From the NCBI RefSeq assembly GCF_025685575.1, contig NZ_JAGSYD010000006.1, positions 152,272-216,271 of the forward strand: a stretch of DNA of 64,000 nucleotides. The letters run 5' to 3'. The translations under genes and the position numbers were made by a program. The notes beneath the pieces were generated by a model. The model saw only the letters and a list, made by a program, of their open reading frames with translations. It was not told where the DNA came from and did not search any database. The stretch is from Granulicella cerasi (GTDB lineage: Bacteria; Acidobacteriota; Terriglobia; Terriglobales; Acidobacteriaceae). This document shows, piece by piece, positions 43,329-52,390 of this stretch. Position 1 is the first letter of the stretch. Each line of letters begins with the position of its first letter.

Positions 43329-43543
43329 GCAATATCGAGTTGTGGGGTCAAGAGCGGCGGGCCGAACAGGTCGCCAAATCCACGAGGCTGGCGGTTCATG
43401 CGCAGAACACAGGTTGCGACGGCATGATCTGCGTCGCCGTCGAACGAGCCGCGAGTGGTGAAGTTCTCTTAGGAAAGCTTTCCTGCCCTTTTACATCTTC
43501 CCGGCTAGCGTTCGACCCACTTCGTCCGGCGAGTGCATATTGA
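43325..43543 (+). CDS. Hypothetical 72-residue protein
   Basis: Starts at a GTG inside the GTGA overlap with the preceding gene. It has two cysteines (NTGCDGMICVAVERAA) and no recognised domain. It ends 18 bases before the convergent vsr stop. It may be a real small partner or a remnant of a longer gene. Confidence 0.4.
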   Translation: MSNIELWGQERRAEQVAKSTRLAVHAQNTGCDGMICVAVERAASGEVLLGKLSCPFTSSRLAFDPLRPASAY

Positions 43544-43561
43544 GTTGACCTGTCCTGGAAG

Positions 43562-43990
43562 TTAACAGCTCTGCGTCAGTGTTTGCGCCAGTGCCTTTCT
43601 GAGCAGAACGGTTAGTTCGCTTGAGGTTCGGGTTTCACACTCCCAGATTGTAAGAACGCGCCAGCCAAGTTCTTTGAGCTGCTGGTCCTTGCGTTTATCC
43701 CGCTCAACAGTGCCGCCTCGCTTTTCTGCCCAGAAGTTTGGCCGGGTTTTTGGTGTCACGGCGCCCCAGCGACAATCGTGCGAGTGCCAAAAACACCCAT
43801 GAACGAAGATGGCGACCCGGTGCTTCGGAAGCACGATGTCAGGTCTGCCTGGTAGATCTTTCCGATGCAGTCGAAACCGATACCCCATTTCATGCAGAGC
43901 AGAGCGCACCAGCAGTTCGGGCGTTGTGTTCTTGCCCTTAATCGCCGCCATGTTGCGGCTGCGCTGCTCGGGAGTATGGACATCAGTCAC
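43562..43990 (-). CDS. vsr: Very short patch repair endonuclease
   Basis: Vsr nicks DNA 5' of T in T:G mismatches that arise when 5-methylcytosine made by Dcm-type enzymes deaminates. The 142-residue protein is full length. Catalytic Asp51 (GRPDIVLPKH) and His69 (GCFWHSHDC) fall at the same residue numbers as in E. coli Vsr. The N-terminal MAAIKGKNTTPELLVR and C-terminal WRVLTIWECE are typical. GTG start at 43990. It overlaps the EcoRII-like gene by eight bases and is the third gene of the M-R-V operon, guarding the host against mutation at CCWGG sites. Confidence 0.92.
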   Translation of the reverse strand: MTDVHTPEQRSRNMAAIKGKNTTPELLVRSALHEMGYRFRLHRKDLPGRPDIVLPKHRVAIFVHGCFWHSHDCRWGAVTPKTRPNFWAEKRGGTVERDKRKDQQLKELGWRVLTIWECETRTSSELTVLLRKALAQTLTQSC

Positions 43991-45164
43991 GAATCGTTAG
44001 ACGCCGGGCAGCCTCGACGAAGCTTTCCATTGTTAGAGGCTGCACGACTCCATCGGAGGGATAATGCTTGTGGAAGGGAGTAGGAACGACCAGCGATACA
44101 TTCGCAGCTTCCATCTGCTTCAGTTGCGTCGCCGTCACGCCCTGCTGGAGGGTGATGAGATGCTTTCGCGGTACCTTGAGCCCTTCCTGAGTGACCTGAC
44201 GCCAGCGATCCTTGCAAGTCGTCTTGAGGCCAACCACCATTAGCTTCTCTGGCGGACACGAGGGATCTAGGTATGCTTCTTGGCTCGGAATGATGATGTC
44301 TGGTGTCCCATCAGGTCCAAGGTCCGGGCGCATCTTATGCGGTACTTTGGCCGCTTCGAGAATCGCGTGGACGTGATTCTCGAATGATCTGCCGGCACGG
44401 CTCTTGCGGCGGTTCATGATGCTGCCCGCCACTTTCAGGAAGTCGTCAATGTCCTTGAAGAGACGACCGCTCACATCGTTCTGGCAGACAATACGTTCCA
44501 CTGCACGGAATAGCTCGTACTCGGTGCTGTAGGCCTCAACCAGCACCAAATCCAGAGGCTTCTTTGAGAACTTCTTCGAGCAGCCTTTCAGAATGTCCAA
44601 AGTCGCAGCCGAGAACACATCGTTAGGAGGAAACGATGTGAAGCCAGCCGAGAACTGTCTGATCCGCCGCTCAACGCACGCATCTTCATTCTCTTCCGTG
44701 GCGGGGGCTCCATCGATAAAGACACCCCACTTCCCAAAAGCATCAACGCCCAAAGTCGACTGGATCTCTTCGATGTCCTCGTCGAAATCAAGGACGTAGG
44801 CCAGTGCTTCGCCCGGCGCAGTCGAAATCAGCACGAGCATGTCACCAACAACGCCTTCGTTTAGAAAGGGGAAGTCCTTGCCGAATCGGGTGAGCCGGTA
44901 TTCCGACCGAGTCTTGTTGCCGTAGAAGGTGATGACCGATTCGGTCACTCGCCCATCCTGCCAAGTGATTGTGAGATCGTGCTTGCTGTTGGCACCCTTC
45001 TCCGGTCCGTGAGGTGTAAAAAGCCCGTGGACGATCTTCGGTAGATAGAAGCCGCACTCATGACTACCGGTCAAGCCGACGTTGTTGCGAGAAATGAACT
45101 TCAACAGCGCGTTGCCATGCTTCAGCGCATCTTCAATTGCTCTTTCGCAGTACGGGCTTGTCAC
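43983..45164 (-). CDS. EcoRII-type type II restriction endonuclease
   Basis: About 393 residues. The N-terminal effector-binding domain has the EcoRII-like blocks GFYLPK, NKTRSEYRLTRFGKDFPFL and the GDMLVLI strand. The C-terminal PD-(D/E)XK domain has GRSFENHVHAIL, TPDIIIPS and the VGLKTTCKDRWRQV core with catalytic Lys and Arg. EcoRII cuts before CCWGG and needs two or more sites. The cognate methyltransferase is directly upstream and overlaps it. The GTG at 45164 has GGGGAG close upstream; GTG 45188 is the alternative start. Specificity for CCWGG is inferred from the family and from the presence of Vsr. Confidence 0.88.
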   Translation of the reverse strand: MTSPYCERAIEDALKHGNALLKFISRNNVGLTGSHECGFYLPKIVHGLFTPHGPEKGANSKHDLTITWQDGRVTESVITFYGNKTRSEYRLTRFGKDFPFLNEGVVGDMLVLISTAPGEALAYVLDFDEDIEEIQSTLGVDAFGKWGVFIDGAPATEENEDACVERRIRQFSAGFTSFPPNDVFSAATLDILKGCSKKFSKKPLDLVLVEAYSTEYELFRAVERIVCQNDVSGRLFKDIDDFLKVAGSIMNRRKSRAGRSFENHVHAILEAAKVPHKMRPDLGPDGTPDIIIPSQEAYLDPSCPPEKLMVVGLKTTCKDRWRQVTQEGLKVPRKHLITLQQGVTATQLKQMEAANVSLVVPTPFHKHYPSDGVVQPLTMESFVEAARRLTIRD

Positions 45165-46389
45165 CTGCTCCCCTTGCCCCCGTGGCACTCTGTGTGCCCG
45201 CTCTCTTCAACACGCAACCATTCTCCATCAGCTTCTCAGCAATGACACGAGAAATCTCTCGCCCGACGGCCTCGACTACCGGCGGACAGACTGCATTACC
45301 AAACTGACGGTACGCCTGAGTATCAGACACAACGATATTGTCTTGGAACTCTTTATCGAAGCCCATCAACCGCGCGCACTCTCTAGGGGTAAGGCGACGC
45401 GGTGGTCTGTTCTTGCCCTGGGGGATCAGAATCTCCGAACCGTCCTTGTAATACCGGGCGCTAAGTGTTCTTGATACCCCATCCAGATCAACCAGACCAA
45501 ACCCGAAGCCATTGCCCTTGAGACGGTGCCCCTCCGCGTACCGTTGCAGGTATTCCCACAGATGCGGCGTGAGCGTGTATTTCTGGTCAGGATCGGGCTC
45601 AAGAATGTCCCGCAGCTTTGGTGCCGGGCCAGCCGGAGGCTCTGGGAACACAAAGTCCGGCTTCTTGGGGAATGCAGCACGCTTGTCAAAACAGACGATG
45701 TAAACCCTCTCGCGATGCTGTGGCACCCAGCCTGCAGCATCGATCACCTTCGGGAAAATCCAGTAGTCGAGCTCATCCAGCGTGTTGTGAATGACCTCCC
45801 AGGTTCGCCCCTTGTCGTGAGATTTGAGGTTCTTTACGTTTTCGAGGAACAGAACAGGTGGCCGCTTCGCTTTGATGATCGTTGCAAGCTGGAAAAACAA
45901 ATTCCCTTGCGTGGCGCAGTCGAAACCGTGAGCTATACCAAGACTTTGACGCTTGGAGACACCGGCGATGGAGAATGGCTGACATGGAAAGCCAGCGGCT
46001 AGGACATCGTGGTCGGGGATGTCTGAAATCTTCACATCCTTGATGTCGCCGACCGGGGTCCGGTGATGCCACGCTTTGTACGTCCTTTGCGAATGTACAT
46101 CCCACTCGCATGAAAATCGACATTCTCCGTTGATCTTGGCGAGGGCGCTGTGAAAACCGCCGATTCCCGCGAAGAGATCGATGAAGCTGAATGGAGGAAG
46201 GTACGTTTCGGTCGCCTTGGCTGAAGGGAAGTCGATCAGCATGGTTCCGTTGTCAGGGCGCTTGCCACTTGCGATCATCATGGCGTTGATGACCACCTCT
46301 CGTTGTGACATACGCTTGTCCGCGCGCTCTCCGTCTATCCATCCAACCAACTCGTCGGGAACATCACGAATCAACATCTGTTTTGCCAC
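45133..46389 (-). CDS. Dcm/M.EcoRII-type cytosine-C5 methyltransferase with ribbon-helix-helix N-terminus
   Basis: A 418-residue C5-methyltransferase with motifs in order: I FIDLFAGIGGF (69-79), IV GFPCQPFS (nucleophile Cys136), VI FLENVKNL, VIII PQHRERVY and X YRQFGNAVCPP. The target-recognition region resembles Dcm/M.EcoRII, giving CmCWGG as the likely product. Residues 4-40 (MLIRDVPDELVGWIDGERAD onward) look like a ribbon-helix-helix DNA-binding domain. M.EcoRII and M.SsoII also repress their own genes through N-terminal domains. A palindrome 20 bases upstream of the ATG is a candidate operator. It is the first gene of the methyltransferase-endonuclease-vsr operon. Confidence 0.92.
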   Translation of the reverse strand: MAKQMLIRDVPDELVGWIDGERADKRMSQREVVINAMMIASGKRPDNGTMLIDFPSAKATETYLPPFSFIDLFAGIGGFHSALAKINGECRFSCEWDVHSQRTYKAWHHRTPVGDIKDVKISDIPDHDVLAAGFPCQPFSIAGVSKRQSLGIAHGFDCATQGNLFFQLATIIKAKRPPVLFLENVKNLKSHDKGRTWEVIHNTLDELDYWIFPKVIDAAGWVPQHRERVYIVCFDKRAAFPKKPDFVFPEPPAGPAPKLRDILEPDPDQKYTLTPHLWEYLQRYAEGHRLKGNGFGFGLVDLDGVSRTLSARYYKDGSEILIPQGKNRPPRRLTPRECARLMGFDKEFQDNIVVSDTQAYRQFGNAVCPPVVEAVGREISRVIAEKLMENGCVLKRAGTQSATGARGAGDKPVLRKSN

Positions 46390-46408
46390 TTCGCACCTCT
46401 GGGACGAC

Positions 46409-46439
46409 CTGATATCAAACGATATCAGTGTTTCCCAGG
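46409..46439 (-). promoter_or_regulatory. Candidate operator and CCWGG site upstream of the methyltransferase
   Basis: CTGATATC (46409-46416) and GATATCAG (46421-46428) form a perfect inverted repeat with a 4-base AAAC spacer, 20 bases upstream of the methyltransferase ATG. A CCAGG methylation target lies at 46435-46439. The layout suits autoregulation by the ribbon-helix-helix domain, with possible input from methylation. Confidence 0.5.
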
Positions 46440-47088
46440 TGACGCTACGTATTTTCTACGTTTGTTCGCTATGGGTCGCCACGATACAGGTTCGCGCGTC
46501 CCGCCGGGATCCACCACTGTGTGTCTAATCGAGCATCAACAGGGGCTTTCTGCGACGCGGCGACCCGCAACTCTAAGGTTTGAACATAGCCACACCAAAC
46601 AGCCGTAGGCAGCAAATTAATTGGACCCGTCGTGAGGCGCTTCAGCACGAGCTTCCCGCGAGCCGCAAATACTCCTCGATACGAGTTTGAGCCTTACAGA
46701 AGGTGCCGAAGGGAGGAGTTCTCCTCCCCGTCTTCAGCCGCTTCGCGTCTTTCGCCACCCTCCTCAGCGGGCCGTTCACGCCCGCAACGCCCACCCTTAT
46801 AGACCTTGTGCGCTGCCGCGCACCAATTCGGAAGCCAAACCTCGCTAAGGGGCTCTGCCCCGATCGCGCGGCGCAAGGGGCTTCCCCAATCTTCCGCGCC
46901 CTGCGGGCTTGTGCAGACCTCCGCTGCGCTCCGTCCTTTCCGCTCCTGCTTTCCGCCTCCGCTCCAAGGATGGGGAGACCCCTCCCCTTGCACCTTGCTA
47001 CCCCCGCCTTCGCCAGGTGGCGTTCGGCATGTACATGCCGCGAGTTCACGCGGAAGTGCAAAAGCAAAGCCGACAAGGAGCAAACACC
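46440..47088. other. Long gene-poor spacer before ardC
   Basis: About 650 bases without a supported gene. Frames are open on both strands between 46642 and 47092, but their composition (Arg/Ser/Pro-rich mirror translations) and mutual overlap mark them as GC-driven artefacts. The last 200 bases hold several C/T-rich and G-rich stretches. GGAG at 47075-47080 is the Shine-Dalgarno for ardC. The region divides the restriction block from plasmid-type genes and may include the ardC promoter or a lost oriT. Confidence 0.45.
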
Positions 47089-48003
47089 ATGAGCAGCAAC
47101 GCCAAGATCGACAACGTCACCCCCATCGACAGCAAGAAGCCCACCACCAAACAGGAACTCATTGCCGCCAACATCAAGCTCTCGATTCAGCAGTTAGAGG
47201 CCGGACACTCGGAAGCCCTCACCAACTACCTCACCGCCATGAGCCGCTTTCACCAGTACAGCTTTGGGAACGTGCTGGAGATCGCGCGGCAGATGCCGAC
47301 CGCGACCCGCGTTGCGGGGTTCTGGACGTGGAAGAACCTTGGCCGCAGCGTGAAGGCCGGACAGAAAGGCATCCGCATCCTTGCTCCCATCGTCGGCATT
47401 CGCCGCAAAAAGGACGAGGAAGCGCAGAAGGACATCACCAAGCAGAACGAGCGCACCCTACTCGGCTTCCGCAACGCCTACGTCTTCGACGTGTCGCAGA
47501 CCGAAGGTGCAGACCTGCCCGACATGCACCAGGTCTCCGGCGATCCTGGCGAGAACGTGGAGCGTTTGGCCGAGTTCGTCAAGAGCAGAGGCATTCAGCT
47601 TGTCTACAACGCGAACATCGCGCCAGCCCTCGGCATGAGCTACGGCGGACGCATCGCCATCCTGCCCGGACAGTCCAAGGCCGAGGAGTTTTCGACGCTT
47701 GTTCATGAGACAGCGCACGAACTCCTGCACAAGGCAGAACGCCGGACAGCCACCACCAAGACCGTGCGCGAGACGGAAGCCGAAGCCATCGCTTTCGTGG
47801 TCGGTAAAGCCGTTGGGCTGGAAACCGGCAGCGCATCCGCCGACTACATCCAGCTCTACCACGGCAACGCCTCTCTGTTGGCCGAGAGCTTGGAAGTCAT
47901 CCAGCAGACCGCCAGCGTCATTCTCGCGGCCTTGGAACCTCCCATGCTGGAGACCACCGAGGACGCAGCCACCGAACCGCAGCTTGTGGAGGTGGCGGCA
48001 TGA
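47089..48003 (+). CDS. ArdC-like antirestriction protein with zincin motif
   Basis: A 304-residue ArdC-family protein. The N-terminal DUF1738/ArdC ssDNA-binding domain spans residues about 20-150 (NYLTAMSRFHQYSFGNVLEIA, TWKNLGRSVKAGQKGIRIL). The C-terminal metallopeptidase-like domain carries HETAHELLH (zinc motif HExxH) with a downstream Glu in TEAEAIAFVV. ArdC proteins protect incoming conjugative DNA from host restriction. A GGAG eight bases upstream sets the start at 47089. It overlaps the next gene by ATGA and begins a plasmid-type operon on the plus strand. Confidence 0.88.
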   Translation: MSSNAKIDNVTPIDSKKPTTKQELIAANIKLSIQQLEAGHSEALTNYLTAMSRFHQYSFGNVLEIARQMPTATRVAGFWTWKNLGRSVKAGQKGIRILAPIVGIRRKKDEEAQKDITKQNERTLLGFRNAYVFDVSQTEGADLPDMHQVSGDPGENVERLAEFVKSRGIQLVYNANIAPALGMSYGGRIAILPGQSKAEEFSTLVHETAHELLHKAERRTATTKTVRETEAEAIAFVVGKAVGLETGSASADYIQLYHGNASLLAESLEVIQQTASVILAALEPPMLETTEDAATEPQLVEVAA

Positions 48004-48413
48004 AAACCATTCTCTCCATCCTCAAGAGAGCGGGCGGCTGGCGTCCGAGCCTGCACGTCCGCATCGAGAATCCGCCCTACCTGCCGCTTGTCATTGAAGC
48101 CGTCGACGAATCCGGCCCCCTCGGTCTACCGGCCCTTTCCGTTGCGCACTACGGCGAACAGAACGGCGACGCTATGCGTGACCCGGAGATGTGTTTCGAG
48201 CTTGGGTATGCAGGTGGTGCACACCTGATTCCGTACTACTGGCGCAACGATTACGTTGCCGTCGAGCAGGTCTCCCGCGCCATCGTCCGCGACCACTACG
48301 TCGCCCTGTTGGAACTCGGCAAGCAGCACGAGAGATTCGCCGCCACATGGGACAACAACCTGCGCTTGCAGGGATACGAAGAGGCTTTCACGGACAAGTG
48401 CATTCTCGGCTAG
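48000..48413 (+). CDS. DUF6908-like protein
   Basis: A 137-residue protein resembling the DUF6908 family, commonly found next to ArdC and ParB genes on plasmids and conjugative islands of soil bacteria. It has no signal peptide or membrane segment. Conserved-looking blocks are PPYLPLVIEAV and MCFELGY, with DYVAVEQVSRAIV near the C-terminal half. Function unknown; its coupling to ardC (ATGA overlap) suggests a role in element maintenance or transfer. Confidence 0.65.
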   Translation: MKTILSILKRAGGWRPSLHVRIENPPYLPLVIEAVDESGPLGLPALSVAHYGEQNGDAMRDPEMCFELGYAGGAHLIPYYWRNDYVAVEQVSRAIVRDHYVALLELGKQHERFAATWDNNLRLQGYEEAFTDKCILG

Positions 48414-48492
48414 TCCGCTCCCTTGGAGCGGAACAAAGCCCGACGTGTGCCGCTCTGTGACCCGCAACCCACCAAGCCCAAAGGAGGGCACC

Positions 48493-50175
48493 ATGCAGGA
48501 CAGCAGCCCGTTTCAATACATCGCCATCGACCAGATTTCCGAATCCAAGACCAACCCACGGCAGACATTCGACCAGGCCAAGCTGGAGGAGCTCGCCGCC
48601 TCCATCAGGCCCCACGGCCTCATTCAGCCCATCGTTGTTCGCCCAAAAGAGAAAGGCTTCGAAATAGTCGCAGGAGCCCGCCGCTTTCGCGCTTGCCAGC
48701 TTGCGGAGGAGTTTTCAGTTCCCGCGCACATCAAGGAACTGAACGATGCCGAAGCCGTCGAGTGGCAGCTTGTCGAGAACTCGCAGCGGGTGGACGTTCA
48801 TCCCTACGAGGAAGCGCAAGGCTTCCAGCGTCTGTTGGATGTCCCAGGCTATGACGTTGCCGCCTTGGTCGAGAAGTCCGGCAAGAGCGCCAGCCACATC
48901 TACGCGCGTCTCAGCCTGTTACAACTCATCCCCACCGTTGCCGAGGCATTCGTACAGGAACGCATCACCGCCAGCCACGCCAATCTCATCGCCCGTTTGC
49001 CTCAGGAGCATCAGGCGATAGCGTTCGAGAACTGCTGGCGCAAGGACTGGCAGGACAAGGAAGCGCACCTGCTTCCAGCCAAGCACCTTTCGGCGTGGAT
49101 TTAGGCCAATCTCTACCTGAACCTTGCCGAGGCTCCCTTTGACCGTGAGGACATCGCCCTCAAACCAGAGGCCGGAGCCTGCGTTACCTGCCCACGCCGC
49201 AGCGGGTACAACACCAGCCTCTTTGCGGACGTGCAGGGCGACCAATGCCATGACGGCACATGCTTCCAGTCCAAGATCGCAGCGCACATCGACCGTGAGA
49301 TCGCCGCGCGACCCGAACTGGTGCAGATCGAAACCGCATGGCGTTCGCCCAAAGAACAGCGTCCCGGCGCCCTCAATCGGAACCAGTACCGCGAACTTGC
49401 GGAACCCGACAATCCCGATGCCGAGCCGCCGTGCCCATCGTCCAAGGCAGCGATCATCGTCTTTGGGAAGCAAGTTGGCCGCACCGTCACCGTGTGCCTT
49501 GACGAAGAATGCCCGGTGCACACGAACCACGTCCAGACCGATGCAGCGGAGCCGGTCGAGCCGCCGCCCGTCATGCCGGATGTTCCCGAAGCCGAGACGG
49601 AGGAAGAAGCCGTCCAGCGCCAAGCCGAACATGAGCAGCGCATGGCCGACTATCATGCAGAACAGAAGCGGAAGGAGGAGGAACGCAAGGCGGAGTTTGA
49701 GCGGCAGCAGAAGGAGTACGAAGCCGAGCAAGCCAGACGCGAGAAACAGCGCAAGGCACGGGCCGCCACCTTTGAACGCATCATCGAGCAGGCTCCCGCA
49801 TCCTTCAACGCCGACCAACTGCGCTTCCTCCTCCGTCTGCTGGTCAATGTCAATCCCTACGACTTCTTAGAAGAGGCAGCCACGCACTACAGCATCGATG
49901 AGAACGAACAGCGCTCAGACGACGAGGTCGTGCTCGCCGCACTCAGCAGCATCGCAGACGAAAAGCTAATCGGCTTTGCGCTGCGCATCGTCCTCTCCGA
50001 CCATATCGGCATTCCGCAGGAAAACACTCCGGATTTGCTCATAGAAGCCGAACATGTCTTCGCACCGAAGAAGCCCAAGGTGGTAAAGCCTAGGAGCACG
50101 CCAGCCAGAAAGTCCAAGTCCGGTGCCGTCAAATCGGTAGCCAAGAAGGACGCCTCAGTCAAGAAAGCCGCCTAG
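48493..50175 (+). pseudogene. parB: ParB/RepB-family protein interrupted by an in-frame amber codon
   Basis: The reading frame opens at an ATG with AGGAGG upstream. It encodes a ParB N-terminal domain (ISESKTNPRQTFDQAKLEELAASI-type start, GLIQPIVVRP, FEIVAGARRFRAC) and the helix-turn-helix region. It then hits TAG at 49102-49104 after LSAWI. The same frame goes on without another stop to 50175: NLYLNLAEAPFDRED, a Cys cluster (ACVTCPRRSG, QCHDGTCF, CLDEECPVH), a long charged coiled coil (about 49600-49790) and a basic tail. One base change (for example CAG to TAG) explains the break. Full length would be 560 residues. Either a recent nonsense mutation or amber read-through is possible. Confidence 0.8.
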
Positions 50176-50491
50176 CCTCAAGCCTCGGCTCCGGCTGGCC
50201 GGGGCCGCTTTTCGCCACCGCAAAAAGCGGCAGGGAGAACCCGCTTGGGTTTTCTCCCTGCACCCTGATCCCGCTCTCTCTCTCCGGCCTCCGCTCGCCG
50301 GCTGCGCGGCAGAAGTCAAGTTCCTCCTCCTGCACCTGCCCCCTGAAAGCGGAGCGAGATAAACTCGATGAACAATCCCGGTCTCAACGAGGGCGGTATT
50401 GATTCGAGCTGAACGTTCTTGAGGAAGCCACGATCAAGCTCCCTAGGATATCGATTCTGTATACGCCAAACACAGCATAGGGCTGTTGAGC
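50176..50491. other. Intergenic region with hairpins between parB and a convergent gene
   Basis: Two imperfect hairpins follow the parB stop. One is GCCGCTTTT with AAAAAGCGGC at about 50209-50232. The other is AGGGAGAACCC with GGGTTTTCTCCCT at about 50232-50260. They look like terminators. The remaining 230 bases show no gene; the nuclease-like gene ends at 50492. Confidence 0.5.
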
Positions 50492-51502
50492 CTACTCTGA
50501 CTCAAGAAGAACATGCTGCTGATACTCGATCGGCAGCTTGAACTGTCGCTGCAGAAGAGCTACGTAAGCGCGGGCTTCTCTATCGAACTCTGGCTCACCT
50601 ACGATAAACAACCGTTCCGGCTCGATGGCTCCAGGCCAGTAGGCGTATTCAAGTATCTGCGAAAGGCCTTCGCGGATGCAGCCTCTCGCCGAGAGTGAAG
50701 TCTTTATTTCGTAAATCCACAACTTGCCATCCGGTCGACGCACGGCAACGTCGATCTTGCCTGCTCCAGACTTCCACTCAGTCGCGACAGAACCATGTCC
50801 ATGCTGCGCCTCTAGAAGAGTATAGAGGCTCCTCTGCAATGCGTTATGCCGTAGGTCGACGTCGAGCGTTCTCGCAGCAAGCGATGAAGAAGTACTGCGC
50901 TTCTTGACTGTGCAGCCCGGGACAAACGGCGTTTTCTCACCATTATTGGGATCCGCATAGTCACCCTCTCCTTCCACATACAGGTAAAGCGGAATAAGAC
51001 GATCAAGATCGAACACGATCAGGTCTACATCGATGGCATCAATCGGCTGCATCTTTCCGAGAAACACAAATACATGACGCTGTACCAAGTCTGGAAGAAT
51101 CGGAGACACCGGGCGATCCGAATCTCTCCTATGCTCTCGTTGCCAATCCCACATTGACATGTCAGCAAATAATTTGGCGTTCAGAGCGATGTATTCGTTG
51201 AATCTTCGAACACTCGGGAGTAGCTGCTCTTCGGGATACGGAAGTGTCTGGCTCGGCTCGAAAGAGAAGGCGACACCATGGCGGAACGTCCCCTCCCGAT
51301 CAAACCCGACGTTGAACTGTAGCTCCTTCCGCCCGCCATGATGATATGCGTAGTGTGGTGCGAAAATCGTCTGCGACGTGAAGATTGATGACGATGGCAG
51401 ACGCGTCAGTCGTTTCAAATCCTTGCGAAGAGACTGCAGTCGCCCGATCTCATGGTTGCGAGCCCGCGCCTCAATCTCCTTGACGATGCTTTCAAGGTCC
51501 AT
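50492..51502 (-). CDS. PD-(D/E)XK nuclease-fold protein
   Basis: About 336 residues from the ATG at 51502. The C-terminal third carries a clear PD-(D/E)XK core: GAGKIDVAVRRPDGKL (Asp251), WIYEIKTS (Glu265, Lys267) and SQILEYAYW (Gln282), as in restriction and Mrr-like enzymes. The N-terminal 240 residues (HGGRKELQFNVGFD, FRHGVAFSFEPSQTLPYP) are unfamiliar and may recognise a substrate or signal. It is the last gene of a minus-strand run that begins with the Lamassu-like operon. An upstream in-frame ATG at 51520 is an alternative start. Confidence 0.65.
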   Translation of the reverse strand: MDLESIVKEIEARARNHEIGRLQSLRKDLKRLTRLPSSSIFTSQTIFAPHYAYHHGGRKELQFNVGFDREGTFRHGVAFSFEPSQTLPYPEEQLLPSVRRFNEYIALNAKLFADMSMWDWQREHRRDSDRPVSPILPDLVQRHVFVFLGKMQPIDAIDVDLIVFDLDRLIPLYLYVEGEGDYADPNNGEKTPFVPGCTVKKRSTSSSLAARTLDVDLRHNALQRSLYTLLEAQHGHGSVATEWKSGAGKIDVAVRRPDGKLWIYEIKTSLSARGCIREGLSQILEYAYWPGAIEPERLFIVGEPEFDREARAYVALLQRQFKLPIEYQQHVLLESE

Positions 51503-51680
51503 GGGGCGATTCTCGAACATGTGATCTACCTGCGCAACTGCAGTCCGCGTCCTTACAGGCATACTGCAAGAGTTTTTGAACAGGGCAGGCGTAGTTGTTC
51601 GCATTTGTGTTGCTGCGCTGGCGCAGGATGGTCCATTTGGACAAACTAACAATGGTAAGGCTGGTCTACCGATGGCGTTC

Positions 51681-52337
51681 CTACCGCTTGAGCTTAGCCC
51701 CGGCTACCCTTTCCCCATAGCACTGCCACTCATCATTTCTGATCAGGGTTGATCTTGTTATACGCAGGGCTGCAACCCCATCGATTTCTCTCAACGTCTC
51801 CTTGACGCTCTCCGCGACCGACTCCGGCATCCAAGGGCTTAAGTAGATGCGGTCTATACAAGAAAGCGGGATCGGTAAGGTCTTCGTTCTGAGCCGTTGA
51901 GACTTCGATTCCCAGATGAATCTAAACTCTCGTTCGTCCCCAAAGGGAAAGCGTTTTAGAAAAGGTAACGAGTTCACCCCGTGTGCATCCAGCTGTCTAC
52001 TCTCATTCAGCTTCAGGTATTCAACTTCGCTACTCCGCACTGTTTTCGACTGTTCTCTTAATGCGTTGACGAGGTTGGTACGTTTGAACGAGATGCACAC
52101 GCCCGCTGATCCTTGTGAAAACACCCTCCAGTGATGGTAGGTTTCTGACTGCATGGAACAGCAGATGGCTAAGAGAGAGGTTAACTTCCTCCGGTCCTTG
52201 TAGAGTTCCATGAAGTAAGCACCATTCTTGTCATCCCACGTGGATGGGTCGAGAAATGTAATTGTTTGGGTTCTCAGAAGGTGGATCAGCGACGGAAGAT
52301 CCGTGTAGCGTCTAAGGAAGTTCTTTAGCAGAGTCAC
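51681..52337 (-). CDS. DUF2971-family protein
   Basis: A 218-residue protein with DUF2971 hallmarks: an N-terminal LIHLLRTQTITFLDPSTWDDKN block, then LAICCSMQSETYHHWRVFSQGSAGVCISF, and a late PFGDEREFRFIW. DUF2971 proteins recur in defence islands and near nuclease genes but have no settled function. The GTG start has GAGGTGA four bases upstream and lies 53 bases after the SMC-like gene, so it is probably co-transcribed with the Lamassu-like operon. Confidence 0.7.
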   Translation of the reverse strand: MTLLKNFLRRYTDLPSLIHLLRTQTITFLDPSTWDDKNGAYFMELYKDRRKLTSLLAICCSMQSETYHHWRVFSQGSAGVCISFKRTNLVNALREQSKTVRSSEVEYLKLNESRQLDAHGVNSLPFLKRFPFGDEREFRFIWESKSQRLRTKTLPIPLSCIDRIYLSPWMPESVAESVKETLREIDGVAALRITRSTLIRNDEWQCYGERVAGAKLKR

Positions 52338-52390
52338 TCAATCACCTCAGTGCGGCTGTAAAACGTCGATAGTGTCTCGATAACAACCTC

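Noticed and set aside
46642..47092. Several overlapping frames of 100-140 codons on both strands before ardC
   Set aside because: They mirror each other, are rich in Arg, Ser and Pro, and have no Shine-Dalgarno or recognisable domain; GC-rich non-coding DNA explains them.
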